The notes beneath the pieces were generated by a model. That model ran no database searches and was not told the origin of the DNA. It was given only the letters and a program-made list of their open reading frames with translations. The translations under genes were made by a program, and so were the position numbers. A stretch of 64,000 bases of DNA, from positions 28,535,661 through 28,599,660 of the forward strand of contig OX104127.1 of assembly GCA_944470555.2 (NCBI GenBank). The letters are read 5' to 3'. Each line of letters begins with the position of its first letter. The first letter of the stretch is position 1. The stretch comes from Heterobilharzia americana (taxonomy: Eukaryota; Platyhelminthes; Trematoda; Strigeidida; Schistosomatidae). Below are positions 35,801 through 46,194 of the stretch, piece by piece.

Positions 35801-38800
35801 CGAAGTTTCTTCAAGTCCTCCAACTGTGTTATTTTCCTCTTCATATTGACTCTCTGTGCCAGTGTCCTCAAATCGTGTGTCTGTAGCATGTTATTTTATG
35901 GCTCTCTCTGTCTATCTGTCCATTTTAACCAAAAATATTTACTCTGTCCGAAGTCCATTTATTTCAAAAGGTGTCGATACGTTTTGCATTGATCTGTAAA
36001 ACCGCTGATAACATGAAAGAGGAAAAAGATCTGATAAATTAACGCTTCATGAATGGTGGCACGTTCACAGAAACATTATCACTTGTTATTTGTTTGGCGG
36101 TGGCTAGCAGTGGAACCTAGGACGCGCGTTACTTCGTGTTTAGGACCATTAGCTGAATTTACCTGCATCCCAGTGTGTGATGTTCTTCTTCTTAAGACCC
36201 GAACCGTATACTTACCCCTTCAAATGTCAGAATGCTATCCACTAAGCTACGGAGTCACCAGTTTCTCGTTCATCACAATACTGGATCTTATTGATCGGCC
36301 ACTCTTGACATATGGGTTTCTTTAATGGGCGTCTCACTATTGTCTAAAGTTTCATTTTGGTGTTGTTTAGTTATTGGTAGCTAGCAATGGAATCCGGAAT
36401 GAGCGTTTCATTCTACTTGGGATTCATCAACTGGATATACCTGCATCATTTGTGCCGTAAAAAATTTCAGGAGTTCAGTAGAAAATAACTGATTACTTTC
36501 CGTATATTTTCAAACATCTTGCAGCCTAAAATAACCTTAAGTTTTTAGGCCAGAAATTTACTTTTAATCATTATTTTTTGCCTGAAGTTGTTTATATTTA
36601 GAAGTAAAAGTTTTCCGAGTTAACCGAATAACATGTATCTTCTATGTATGATAGACAACCTTCTATAAGGAGATCTATTCAAGGTGTAAAAAACTGAATA
36701 TCGAGGTTACATTTAAGGAATGATATGACGTTTCAGGAGTCTCAAAATCACATATACGATTATAAGAAAGTTGTAAGTAATTCCATTTTAGTTTGTTTAT
36801 TATAAATGTTATACAGTGAAATAGTATCATTTAGTGGATGAAGAAGTTTCGGACATAATTTATTATTGATATACATATCATAAATTATATCCGAAACCTC
36901 GTTATCCAGTAAATGATACTATTTCATTGTGTGACATTTCTAATAAACAAGCTAAAATGGAATAACAATCTACTATAGTGCCCAAATCTTACTCCTATAT
37001 TAATTGTAAGTAATCGTAACAAAAATAATATGGGCAAAGTACTGAATATAATTAGAAAGCTGAAGAAGTTAGTGGATGTTTTGCGTGAAATGTAATTTTT
37101 TTATATAGTCAGATATGGGAAGGGAATTAGCCTAACATGTACAGTTAACAAAAATCCTATTGATTATTCAGTAGGCATAAGTCAAATGAATGAATGGTTC
37201 ATGCTTATATACGGAGTCTATGAATGTTCACACTGTATTGTTCTCGGAGCAATTTCACTTTATGACAAATTAAATTTACTTTGAACTGTTCACCAACCAA
37301 AAATTCACCTTATGGAACACTTCAGTTTGATCATTAACATCTTTATTTGGAGGTATTTTATCTCACGATTTTCACAAAGAGACCTTAATTTGTCTTAATA
37401 AAAATAAAATTATTGGTAAAGCATATTTACTCAATGTTTAAAGTGGTTGCTATTTTGAGTTAAGTAACGTATTTGCCGGTTGGTCACATAAATTGAGAAG
37501 GATCTGGGTACATACTACCAATTTCAAATTCATTTGTGATAAAAACCTTTTAAAGTACAGACTATAAAAGCTTGTTTTCTGTTGGATATGATATCAGTTT
37601 AAAAAAATGGCTTAATAAATTAAGACTCATGGATAAAAACATCATATTATATTAGTTAATCCAAGCAGCAGTCTACGCTCTCTACTGAAGATCAGATGGC
37701 CAAAAAGAATAAGCAACAAGGAACTCACTGTGGCCTGGCAACGAACTAATTAAGAAGCTATTGCTGAACAAATATGCAGAAGGAAGTGGAAATGGATTGG
37801 GGATACACTGAGAAGGCCGACTGGGGACATCACGCATCAGTTCCTTGAGTGGAAGCCAGATGGGAAGCGACGAGTCGGATGTCCAAGGATGACATGGAGG
37901 AGATCATGAAAGGTGGAAATGAGAGCTTGTTGGCTGTCATGGAGCCAGGTTGAGAAGATTGCAGAGAAGAGAGTGGAATGGAGACATGCTACTGAAGCCC
38001 TATTTTCCATTAAGAACCCAAGGGACAAATAATAAAATAATAATAATAATAATAATAACAAAAATGCAAGCAGCAACACGAATACACAAACACACACACA
38101 TTAGAATGAGTATATAAGTAGGAATGCAACCTCTTTACTGATTGAACATTTCTTAGTTTAAAATGTTTCTGAAATTCGGTATTAATGTGGTCGTCATAGT
38201 ACTGGATAATGAAAAGAAATTAGTAAAATGTTGTGTTCAACCTGAATGTTATACTTCCTAAAAGTTATTGGTTTTGATAGTCAAATAAATCAGTTGATAA
38301 AAGCACTCAAAAACCATTTAATCAGAAATAAATTAATATAAAAATAACCAGAAGTGTATAAAGGAAGGGAGAATAAACAAACAAAGTTTAGTAATAACTT
38401 TTAAAGTTTGAAGACTCTAGAAAGTAAGTACATTACCAGTGTGATTGAATTTATTCTTCTCACTAAAAGTTTTCAATCACCGGTTAACAAAATGTAGAGG
38501 ATATTGATCGAACAGTCCACATCTCACTACACAATTCAGACTAATAAAGACTATATTTAGTAGGTCCACGATATGATCTGATCACCCTTATCTTTCTTTC
38601 AATCGTGTCATACTTAAATTAAGACTGTACGTTGAAACACATAAGGGTTTTGGTATGCGTAACACATGTTCCAGGTAATTCGATGGTTGAAACTTCATGA
38701 TTTTGCTGAGATGATGTTTGAGAGATCACACTCTGTCATGACCATTATCAAATTTCTTCATATTCACCTGATAAATGCTCTTTTGCTACCTTTCACTATA

Positions 38801-39761
38801 CAATGAAAAATAAAGCAAAAAAATGTTATTGTTACTTAACACAATGATCACATCGTACAGTTTGGAAGTGACAGCATTTTAGTGATAATTATACTGCAGT
38901 TTATGAGTATTACTTTTGATATCCTGTTTTATTTTTCACTTGTTTTATTAAGCTAAAATATCAGTTCCTACTGGCAACAGTAGTAATAATCATTGGTGTC
39001 TATATCCTTTTTTTCTTAAACTTCATCTAGTCGCTTGTTTTGTGGTGATCACAATATACATGGGGGTAATGAGCAAAGATCGTGAATGGTTACCAAGACC
39101 TGACTTGAATATGCTGTCTTGGAGTTTCGCATTTGCAGTGTTGGCGGGATTCTTTACTACCTTCTGTCTTTTTGGATTAGTAACACACTATTTATCGGTG
39201 GAAAGTAAGCAATTAATGCAAGATCCTATATTACGACAAAAGTTATTGGGAAGTGCAGGATATTATCGATCTCAAAAACTTGTTTCACACTACGATAAAG
39301 TCGGTGCAGCTACTGAGTCCAAATTAGATGGTGCTGGTACAGTCCCTTCTCTCTTCACTACAGTGCCATCGACCTTTGCTGGTCAACAGCCTGGATCACA
39401 AATCGGCCCCACTAGTACTCTAATGGCTCCTGGAATGTCAAGTATTCTAAGCAGAAATACAATTGCTCCAGGAGCTGTAGGAGGGAATGCAGCGGGAACA
39501 TCTGCAGCCACTGTTTCTGCCAAACTAAGGGAATCATTAGAAGCACAAAGGATTGCTGTTTTGGAGGCAAATTTACGTGCAGCTGAGAACGAGCCAGCTC
39601 AAAAAACAGAAAATATCTACGGTCCAACTTCAGCACAATCTTTATATACCCCAAATATAAGAAATGAAACAAGATATGATGGAACGATGTCCAGACAAGG
39701 AGGACCTCTTGGATCTATGACTCATTTACAATCAAACGTTAATATGGATTCAGCAGTGTAG
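26556..39761 (+). CDS. Claudin/PMP22-family tetraspan membrane protein (three exons)
   Basis: Joining 26556-26829, 30501-30650 and 39031-39761 gives 1155 bp, or 384 residues plus stop. The order is short cytoplasmic N-terminus; membrane segment 1 (about 12-35); first extracellular loop with W36, then GLW (51-53), C56 and C74, which is the W-GLW-C-C signature of the PMP22/claudin family; segment 2 (about 93-119); segment 3 (about 131-153); a short loop (KDREWLPRPDLN); segment 4 (about 165-190); and a long serine/alanine/glutamine-rich cytoplasmic tail of about 190 residues with no known domain. Family members act in cell junctions or modulate channels and signalling; which applies here is unknown. 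The start is the only methionine ahead of segment 1. Many invertebrate members are shorter, so the tail is notable. Junctions at residues 92 and 142 are both phase 1. Confidence 0.85.
26830..30500 (+). other. Intron 1 of the claudin-like gene
   Basis: 3.67 kb, AT-rich, GT...AG. No repeat or non-coding RNA is recognisable. The few open frames of 60-70 codons (for example 27049-27261 -) look like chance. Confidence 0.7.
30501..30650 (+). CDS. Claudin-like gene, exon 2 (membrane segment 2)
   Basis: A 150-bp exon between ATATTTTTAG and GTAAGT. It encodes WFYFVQILSIISLICN and LAGLLMIVLIICEVYG, a strongly hydrophobic segment, then KERKPHFIIMGLQSVA, the start of segment 3. It is in phase with both neighbours and too small to stand out as an open frame. 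Confidence 0.85.
31880..34580 (+). mobile_element. Decayed RTE-type LINE of a second lineage (SR2-like)
   Basis: In broken + frames one reads YCVCETRI (endonuclease glutamate block), VVVAGDFNKQVGSASQAEKH (GDFN block) with GTFGIPAE and LTWRSL, then far-diverged RT parts: ISLLIFSFANDDIL near 33.72 kb, NQLVINVHEYGACFADCLYK and LQDWKKPV near 33.89-33.96 kb, IADEIFNRISKARVAN with LGHLP, YNASV and VLIYACDSSAL, and finally LHGWDPRSY near 34.47 kb. This series matches the SR2/BovB style of RTE elements and is distinct from copies 1-5. The catalytic aspartate block is not legible and stops are frequent. It sits in the sense orientation inside intron 2. Left boundary approximate. Confidence 0.75.
34581..36089. 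other. Intronic stretch without recognised features
   Basis: AT-rich. An 84-codon + frame at 35738-35992 with a cysteine/leucine-rich hydrophobic middle has no start context or motif that would support a gene. Confidence 0.4.
36090..36265 (-). repeat. Hammerhead-bearing SINE (S-alpha type), copy a
   Basis: On the - strand it begins with a tRNA-like head (TAGCTTAGTGGATAGC as A box, GGTTCGGGTCTT as B box), then CACACTGGGATGCAGG, then the decayed ribozyme region (CAGCTAATGGTCC) and GCGCGTCCTAGGTTCCACTG. The core CTGANGA is changed to CTAATGG and GAAA to GAAG, so self-cleavage is not expected. This layout is that of the schistosome S-alpha repeats. Confidence 0.75.
36370..36475 (-). repeat. Hammerhead-bearing SINE, copy b (head missing)
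   Basis: The - strand shows GATGCAGGTATATCCAG, then TTGATGA (36424-36430), a CCCAAGTAG loop, GAAA (36406-36409) and CCGGATTCCATTGCTAGC. The two core boxes are nearly kept (one C to T change), but the cleavage-site GTC has become ATT. No tRNA-like head is visible. Confidence 0.7.
36777..36966. repeat. 190-bp near-perfect palindrome
   Basis: Left arm 36777-36867 and right arm 36880-36966 are inverted copies (about 88 bp each, roughly ten mismatches by eye) around a short AT-rich centre. The tips read TTCCATTTTAG and CTAAAATGGAA. It could be a foldback/MITE-like element or an inverted duplication; transcribed with the host gene, it would form a long hairpin. No target-site duplication was identified. 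Confidence 0.85.
37671..38060 (+). mobile_element. 5'-truncated RTE 3' end in intron 2
   Basis: It begins in the coding part equivalent to the LRSLLKIRWP region of copy 1 and runs to the stop and (ATA)n tail (about 38028-38058). It reads WKWIGDTLRRPTGDITH and GKRRVGCPRMTWRRS with stops. CAAGCAGCA occurs at 37662-37670 and again at 38067-38075, a probable 9-bp target-site duplication. It lies in the same orientation as the host gene. Confidence 0.85.
39031..39761 (+). CDS. Claudin-like gene, last exon (segments 3-4 and tail)
   Basis: It follows a CTTCATCTAG acceptor. The two first bases complete leucine 142. It encodes ACFVVITIYMGVM (end of segment 3), WSFAFAVLAGFFTTFCLFG (segment 4) and a tail rich in S, T, A, G and Q. 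It ends at TAG 39759-39761. A variant polyadenylation signal ATTAAA is present at 39828-39833. Confidence 0.85.
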
Positions 39762-39919
39762 TTCAAATTTCAATCTATTATAAATTTTCGATCGATTTTT
39801 AATTTATTTGTACATTGGCAGCCTGAAATTAAATTTATCGTTTATAAGCCGTTTTCACTCTAAGAAAGCGATCATTTTTCATTCCAGAGGTTTGTGGGGG
39901 TTTATTTACTGATTTCAGG

Positions 39920-40135
39920 TTGATATTCTTCATGGACTGATATCAGTTGAAGAATCACTGGAAGCCTTGGGGCAAAGGATAGCTGTTTCGTCCGGGCATG
40001 GGACTCCTCAGCAGTGCTCACCCATGATTTCACCAGGGATCGAACCCCAGGCCTTCACTCTCCAGATGTGATTCCTGAAATTCTGATGAGAAGTCGTGAC
40101 CGGTGGGGCTAACCAAATCGAACGTGAGGACGATA
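39920..40135 (-). repeat. tRNA-derived SINE, - strand copy
   Basis: Read on the - strand, a B-box-like GGGTTCGATCCCTGG (near 40030) precedes GAGCACTGCTGAGGAGTCCC, GGACGAAACAGC and a CTTCCAGTGATTC tail. The same order appears in the + copy at 40.2 kb. The A-box region (GGTTAGCCCCACCGG) is altered. Confidence 0.65.
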
Positions 40136-40202
40136 ACTCAAAAAAAGTACTGGGTGGAGGTCACGTTACATTGTAAACTGCCAGAAGCAGGAAATATAAA
40201 CC

Positions 40203-40400
40203 ATGGGATGCCAACCCAGCGGCTCAGTGGTAATGTGGTGGCTGTGGGACCTGAAGGTCTTTAGTTCGATCCCTAGTGTGGGGGTTTCATGTTTGCACAC
40301 TGCTGAGTCGCATATTAGGAAGAAACAGCTGCCCAATTCTCCTAGGTTTGGGATAGTTCTCCAGAAATCATTTTCATTCTATAGGTTAGATGCTATTAGG
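40203..40400 (+). repeat. tRNA-derived SINE, + strand copy
   Basis: The tRNA-like head has an A box (GGCTCAGTGGTAATG, near 40221) and a B box (AGTTCGATCCCTAG, near 40262). The body follows: TTTGCACACTGCTGAGTCGC, AGGAAGAAACAGCTG, CTCCTAGGTTTGGG. Internal boxes would drive RNA polymerase III. It is not a working tRNA gene because the arms do not close. Confidence 0.7.
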
Positions 40401-40824
40401 TTAAAAGTTTCACTATTATCTAATGTAGTACGTTTCCAGCAGTAGAAGTGGTTTGTACTGAAGGTAAAGGTGTGACCAACTAGCTTCTGGACTTGACTTT
40501 TAGTTAGTGGACCACAATTTCTTTACTGTTTTTACCTGTCAAGAATTAGGCAACTTGGTAACTCCTATCATTGTGTTTCAGCAGCAGTAATTTGACGAGA
40601 ATGAATACTGAGTTTAAAGGAGTTGATGACTGTTGTGTACAATATTATCATGGTGACTGAAGTGTCACTGTCTGATCCATGTATGTAGTACAATAATGAT
40701 TTGATCCCTTAAAAACGATTCGTGACAAATGTAGCTTATGCGTTTGGGATATTAAAAGCCAATCACCATAAGTTTAGGGTAACACTGTTTTTTTAAACTA
40801 TCAACATATTGTTACGTTGATTTT

Positions 40825-40985
40825 GGTGACTAGCACTGAAATCTAGGACATGTGTTTCTTTCGATATGCGACTCGTCAGTTGGAAGTACCTGCACCCTAA
40901 TGAGTGATTTCGTTCCCACTAAAACTCGAACTCATTACATTTATCTTGAAGCAGAGTCATGCAATTAGGGGTACTTGTATTTGAC
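40825..40985 (-). repeat. Hammerhead-bearing SINE, copy c (core retained)
   Basis: On the - strand a B-box-like GAGTTCGAGTTTT is followed by GGTGCAGGTACTTCCAA, CTGACGA (40873-40879), a short hairpin, GAAA (40855-40858), ACACATGTC with the cleavage-site GTC (40847-40849), and CTAGATTTCAGTGCTAG. All three conserved parts of the hammerhead core are present, the only one of five copies for which this is true. Helix I (TTCCAA with CTAGAT) looks weakened. Confidence 0.75.
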
Positions 40986-41179
40986 ACCTTAAGTTTCGAA
41001 ATCAGAGGCATAGCAGCGAAGTTTTTCGGGATGTCCTATCAAGTGCATTGTCTTCGGAATCTAACAACAATTCGAACGGATTTTTATCATGAATAAACAC
41101 CAAGTACAGTCGTTTAAGACCACTATTAAGTGAATATAGTTTATTTGCATTGAAAAGAACGTATCCAGATGAAAGTTAA

Positions 41180-41310
41180 TGGCAGCCCGAATAACTCAGT
41201 GGTATTGTCTCTGACTACAGCACGAAGTAATGCAGGTCTGAATCTTTCAAGCGACATCAAATACTTCAAGATTGCATATACGTCTTGCTGTCGAGTGCCG
41301 AAATGTTTGA
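41180..41310 (+). repeat. Possible third tRNA-derived SINE
   Basis: ATAACTCAGTGGTATTGTC (A-box-like) and AGGTCTGAATCTTTC (decayed B box) are spaced as in the copy at 40.2 kb. The body is less similar. Weak call. Confidence 0.4.
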
Positions 41311-42189
41311 AACTTAGTCCGAGTGGGGTGTGTAGTTAACTGCCTGTGACCACTTAACATGAACCAAATTTCACTACGTGAGCAAACATCCTGGCCTGAA
41401 GCCATTTAAAAATGGTTGGTAGGACTCGCTAAGCAATTACTACCGGACAAAGTTAAATAAGCTAATCAATGTAAGGGAACCACATTCATCTTTCCATCTT
41501 ATTTTCGTGGGATTTGAGATAAATTTCCCGTAACTTGCAATGTTGAACACCAGAGTGTAAGGATTCCTGCCTAATAACTACGTTAAATTGTGATCACCTT
41601 GTAAAGCAATAAAGGTTGAGATATTGACCAATAGACTTCAACTCGATGGTAAGGTGGTGAGGTGATAAGAATGACAAGCACTAGTTAAGAGTCAAAATTT
41701 TCGACGATGTAGCTATTGACTACTTACTAGTTTTAATTGGTCTTACTAATTTGGTGTAGAGGTAAAAGTTTTCTTGAAATAAGCATATGTGTTTGTAACA
41801 AGGAGTAAAAACAAATCCTTGAACAATATAAGTAATGTAGACACTTGTACTTTTGCTGCCTCCACTTGTGCCAAAAACAGTTGCATAGGAGTGGATTAAA
41901 TGAATGCTAATCACCAGTGTTGGAATATATGGCAGACTGCTTAAAGGTCTGTTCACTTTGATACATTTAAACAAAACACATTTACTCTTGTAGTTGCAGA
42001 GTTTAATTCTTACGCTTTCTATCCATTTAGCTCTCTTCAAAGTGTGCGGGTAATGAATTTGTGAATCAGTTATTATCGAATAAAGTGATACATTCTAAAC
42101 GAATTAAACTTTTATGGAGACTGATGGGATTATGTCCATAGCCAAATGGATAGCTGCTTTCTTAGCTTAAATATATAATGTATCTAAAT
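41311..42189. other. No gene recognised
   Basis: AT-rich. A 106-codon - frame at 41720-42040 has no recognisable motif. Confidence 0.35.
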
Positions 42190-43498
42190 GTCTTAAATCC
42201 TTAAATCCATCTCACAGCTCAGGCCTTCATGGTGTTTTGAGTATTATATTTAAAAAATGTGCAAATGTTTTATATCATCCTCTTGCAGATATCTTCAATG
42301 CATCGTTTTCTAAAAACGCAATACCCGCTACTTGGAAAGATATCAAAGTTGTACCCGTGCCTAAGTTATCTTCTGGGTCAGATGATGAGTTTCGACCTGT
42401 CACTATAACTTCCACTTTTAGAAGATAATGGAGAAATCACTTCTCCTTTTGCTTGAACTTTCATTGAAGATTTTCAGACATCCAAAACAATTTACTTCCA
42501 AACTCAGGAGAATTACTTTAGATGCTGTCACTTTCATGCATTGTAATATTGTTTTTATTTTAGCCAAAGGTGTTAAGTATGTTCGTTGTGTCTTTTTGGA
42601 TCACTCATTACCCTCTGACTCTGTCCTTAGACCACTCTTGCTGAATAAGATTTCCATAGCTTATACTGGGTCATGAGTTACGAAGCGACTGTATTCTTAT
42701 TTTTATGAAAGGAAACAGCATACTGTCTGTAAAGGGAAGAGCCCCACTTCATTGAATACTGAAGCTGGTGAGCTGCAAGATACGGTACTTCCTCCGTTTC
42801 TGTTCTTGTTATTTTTGGATGAGTTATCTTATTTTGTTGGAACTAATTTTACTTAATATGCTGATGACCTGTTGGCTTCTTTCCTAGTTAATCCTCACTT
42901 AGATTGCTATGGAATAAATAGATTCTTGTCTGTAACTGACCTGTGGTCTCTCTCGAATGGCCTCAAGTTAAACCCTTCTAACTGTTAGACTGTTAATTTT
43001 AGCCTCAGATCTGTGTGAGTTACCAAAGTCCCATGACTCCTGTTGCATTGACAGTATTTCTGCAGAAAGCAAATCGAGTGTTAACTATCTTGGATTGGAT
43101 TTTACTTATGATCTTTTCTAGTCGTCTCATAACTTGTCGACTTGTAAAAATTCTCTCGTTTAACGTATTACATAAAGAAACTGAGGCTGTCCGGCATAAC
43201 TCAACCTCTAATTTTGCAATTTATTAATTCTTGCATTTTACCTATTCTTCTCTATTGTTCCCCGCTGATCTTTCCTCGTCGACTAAAAAAGGGACTGTTA
43301 TATTGTGTGGGGTTTTGACAGCCGTCAGTAGGGTAAGTGCTGTGCCCCTAAACCAACTAATTAACACTCTAGTCGACAGAAATTTAAATTCTAGCACGCG
43401 ATTAACTACAATAATTTTAATCAACACTGAGTATCTACTTCATTCACAGCTTTCTCCGTGTATGTCCTCAGGGAGGACAAGAAGAAATTACGTCAGAT
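42190..43498 (+). mobile_element. CR1/Jockey-like reverse transcriptase remnant
   Basis: A 5'-truncated LINE on the + strand. Legible blocks are SSGLHGVLSIIFKKCANVL, LADIFNASFSKNAIPATWKD, VVPVPKLSSGSDDEFRPVTI, a decayed palm, then FT(stop)YADDLLASFL with YADD at 42857-42868, LWSLSNGLKLNPSNC, and a C-terminal end with LSPCMSSGRTRRNYV near 43.49 kb. Stops interrupt it repeatedly. It ends precisely where RTE copy 3 (opposite strand) begins. It differs in sequence style from the CR1-like element at 16.8-21.3 kb. Confidence 0.8.
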
Positions 43499-43500
43499 GA

Positions 43501-45593
43501 GGCATGTGGCATCTTCATATAGCTGTTGAATGAGGTTGATAAAGATTTGTGGCACTTCGTAGTGTTGAAGCAATCGCCAAATTACTTGTCGGTCGACGCT
43601 GTCAAAGGCTTTTTCAAAGTCGATGAAGTTGAGGTAGAGGGTTGACTGTCATTCTATACTCCGTTCTTCTTCCAGTTAATTGGCAGGTACCTTTCCTTCC
43701 AAACCTTCTGCAGTAATGGTGTGAACATGTCCACTGTTGTCTCTGCATCTGTTTTCAGTGCTTATGGAGGAATTTCATCTGGTCCTGCTGCTTTCCTGGG
43801 TTTCAGCAGTTTCACGGCATTCAGGATTTCTGCTTTTGTCGGAGGGCCTGTGTTCACTGGTAGTTCTGCCGTTGTTGGTGGTATTTCCGCACGAGTTGCA
43901 AGTGATGGTCGATTCAAGAGTTTTTGGAAGTAGTCAGTCTATTGTTTTCTTTGTTTCTTCTCTTTAATAACTAGCTTTCCTTCACTATCTTTTATTGATT
44001 TCATCTGTGTTGATCTCTTCCCTCGCAGATAGTAACCTGGTTATTTGATACAAAGTTTTCAGGTCTCTGTCTCTCCTAACAGCAGCCTGTTCTGCTTTGT
44101 TTGCCAGTGTGTTGTAGAAGTGTCTTTTGTCTTTGCATGCACTCTTCTTCACTTCTTTGTCCGGTGTTCTATACGTTGTACTCAGTTCTTGTTTTCGTTG
44201 TGGATCTTTGCACTGGTCCATCTTATGCTTCACCATATTCTTCTCCCTCCTCTATCAGCTTCCATATGTCTGTTCAGTTCCATTCCTTGTCTTGTTTCCT
44301 TTTTCTTCCTAGTACGGTTATGCAGATTTATTTCCACACAGCTTTCTAAGAGTTCCAGCGTTCTCCTACCCAGGTTCCTTCAGCGATGTTGCTCAATGTC
44401 TCCTATTTTGTTCTGATGGCTGACGTAAAGATGTGATTTGTAGCTTCATCCTTCAGTTCAGTTTCTGTTCTGGGTGTTGAACTTGAACTGTGGTCTATCA
44501 CCAGCTTCCTTGAAGGCTTTCAACTTGATTTTGAAGGTAGGTTCCTTGCACTAGACAGCGAGTGCTGTGAACCTACATCTGCTCCTCTTCTTCACCTTGT
44601 GTCCAGTAGGCTGTGTCTCCACTTTCTTCACATTGAGATGAAGTCGACCTGATTTTTAGTGTCTCCTGGTGCCTGGGAAAATCAAATCCATGTCGCTCGC
44701 TTTGTGAATATCCTTGTGTTTGTACAACTGCCTCCAATCATCAAGTCATTGAATGCGCAGAAATCTGCAAACAGTTCTCCATTCTCATTCATCATTTCAC
44801 TGAGTGATTCTCAACCCATGATTTCTCTGCCTGTGTTGTTCCCTCCCAGTTTGGCATTCATGTCATCCCACCCGTTAGAGTTTTGATGTAGCCATCTAGG
44901 GTAGAGTGTTGTCCTGTGCTGATTGCAGTCATCTGCAGAATTCCTCCTTCGTATCTTGACCTGCATTATTTGTAGGTACATAGTATTGTATGATTGTGAT
45001 TTTCCTTCCCTTCGAGTTGGATCTTGCTGTCGCGATCCTGATCGTACAGGAGGTTGGTTCCCATTGCATGAGAGCCTTTGGTGTTCTTGGGGAAATCACG
45101 ATAGCCTTACATAACTCAGTGTGCTTGTGGTTGTCGATTGGGTGACAAGATTAGAGTAGATTGTTGACTCTGCAGTTGACAGTTTGGAGAGTTGACTTCC
45201 ATTCCATCTGCTTTTGCAGATTCCTATCACTTCAATGCTACATCTTCTCATCTCTTTTGCGATCTGGGCAGCCTTGCCAGCCAGCCAGCCAGCTTCAAAC
45301 ATTGTTTGGACATTCCATGTCCTCATTTTTATTTTCACTTTCATCGAGGTAGAGAAAACACATGGTCCGATTGACTCTCCAAAAACTTTCACCAACCGGC
45401 GTCATTTCGTCTCTCCAATTCTAGCGAGGAATAATTATGTTTTTATGTTCTATATTTTCTTGGTGCTTTGATGTTTCTTCAGCGATTGGATTTATTTTCC
45501 GGGGTAGGGTCGCTAGCTATACGCCCAACCTTCCCTCTTTACCCGGGCTTAAGATTGGCTAGTAACTAGTGAACTAGTTAACCAAGCAAGGTT
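43501..45593 (-). mobile_element. RTE copy 3: 5' half of an RTE element, 3' half missing
   Basis: The - strand runs from a proper RTE 5' end (AACCTTGCTTGG at 45593) through the endonuclease and linker to the RT palm, breaking off at 43501 just after YEDATC. An internal deletion of roughly 230 bp near 43.67 kb removes most of the RT fingers. Endonuclease blocks such as MRTWNVQTMFEA and GICKSRWNGSQLSKL are legible, but frameshifts and stops abound. About 600 bp (44.62-45.23 kb) looks identical to copy 4 on the opposite strand. Confidence 0.9.
45096..45395 (-). pseudogene. RTE copy 3 endonuclease N-terminal fragment
   Basis: A 99-codon frame with RTWNVQTM and GICKSRWNG, so the metal-site asparagine and catalytic glutamate are kept. 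It leaves frame soon after. An insert of GWLAG-type residues comes from a GGCT-rich microsatellite absent from copies 1 and 2 but expanded in copy 4. Confidence 0.8.
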
Positions 45594-46194
45594 GTAAAGG
45601 CGTATATACGTACACTTATTTCATTTTTGTCGCAATATATCGTGCTGAGAATTCCAAACTGCACCAAAAATTGTTTGGAATAAAGTGAATATTATTACTA
45701 TCAATTGCAATGGTGCTAAGTTGCCTTATAAAGGTCTCAGCAAACGAGATCATATGTAAAAACTAGTGAGTGTGCACAGTATACTCGTTATAAGATATTG
45801 GTTCACATATCCCATGATAGGGAATAAAGTTCCTAATTTAATTGCCGCTGTAAATTGTGAGTTTTAGCATCAAATTTTCAGGACACTGAACTGTGCTTCA
45901 TACTGATGTTAGGCAGTGAGGCTGTATAATTAACGCTCAATCAATAAGTGTGACTTGTAGTGTAATATATATATCTGACTCAAATCTTTATACTCAGGTC
46001 CTCAAAATACTATCACTTTCCTAATGTGCTAAACACTACTGATCAAACTGAGTCAGGGAGTGAGAAGACAGAAGATAATAGAAAGCATAAAAGGGAAAAT
46101 GGTATTGATGATAAAACAGAAGGTTTAAAACAAAAGGAAGATAATCGAATGTTTGTATCAAGAAAACTATACGAGAATTAAGTTATAAAGGTAT
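45594..46194. other. No gene recognised
   Basis: AT-rich intergenic DNA between RTE copy 3 and a hammerhead SINE. No open frame of note. Confidence 0.5.

Larger units (their letters stand above)
30651..39030 (+). other. Intron 2 of the claudin-like gene
   Basis: 8.38 kb, GTAAGT...CTAG. It holds a decayed RTE of a second lineage (31880-34580), two hammerhead SINEs (36.09-36.47 kb, - strand), a 190-bp palindrome (36777-36966) and a truncated RTE 3' end (37671-38060). The remaining parts (30651-31879, 34581-36089, 36967-37660, 38076-39030) show nothing recognisable. Confidence 0.75.

Noticed and set aside
35738..35992. 84-codon cysteine-rich + frame in intron 2
   Set aside because: No domain, no splice context and AT-rich codons; within chance expectation.
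37837..38097. 86-codon - frame with a leucine-rich hydrophobic start
   Set aside because: It is the antisense of the RTE 3' end and its trinucleotide tail.
40203..40290. A possible tRNA gene, from its A and B boxes
   Set aside because: The cloverleaf arms do not close, and the downstream body matches other SINE copies.
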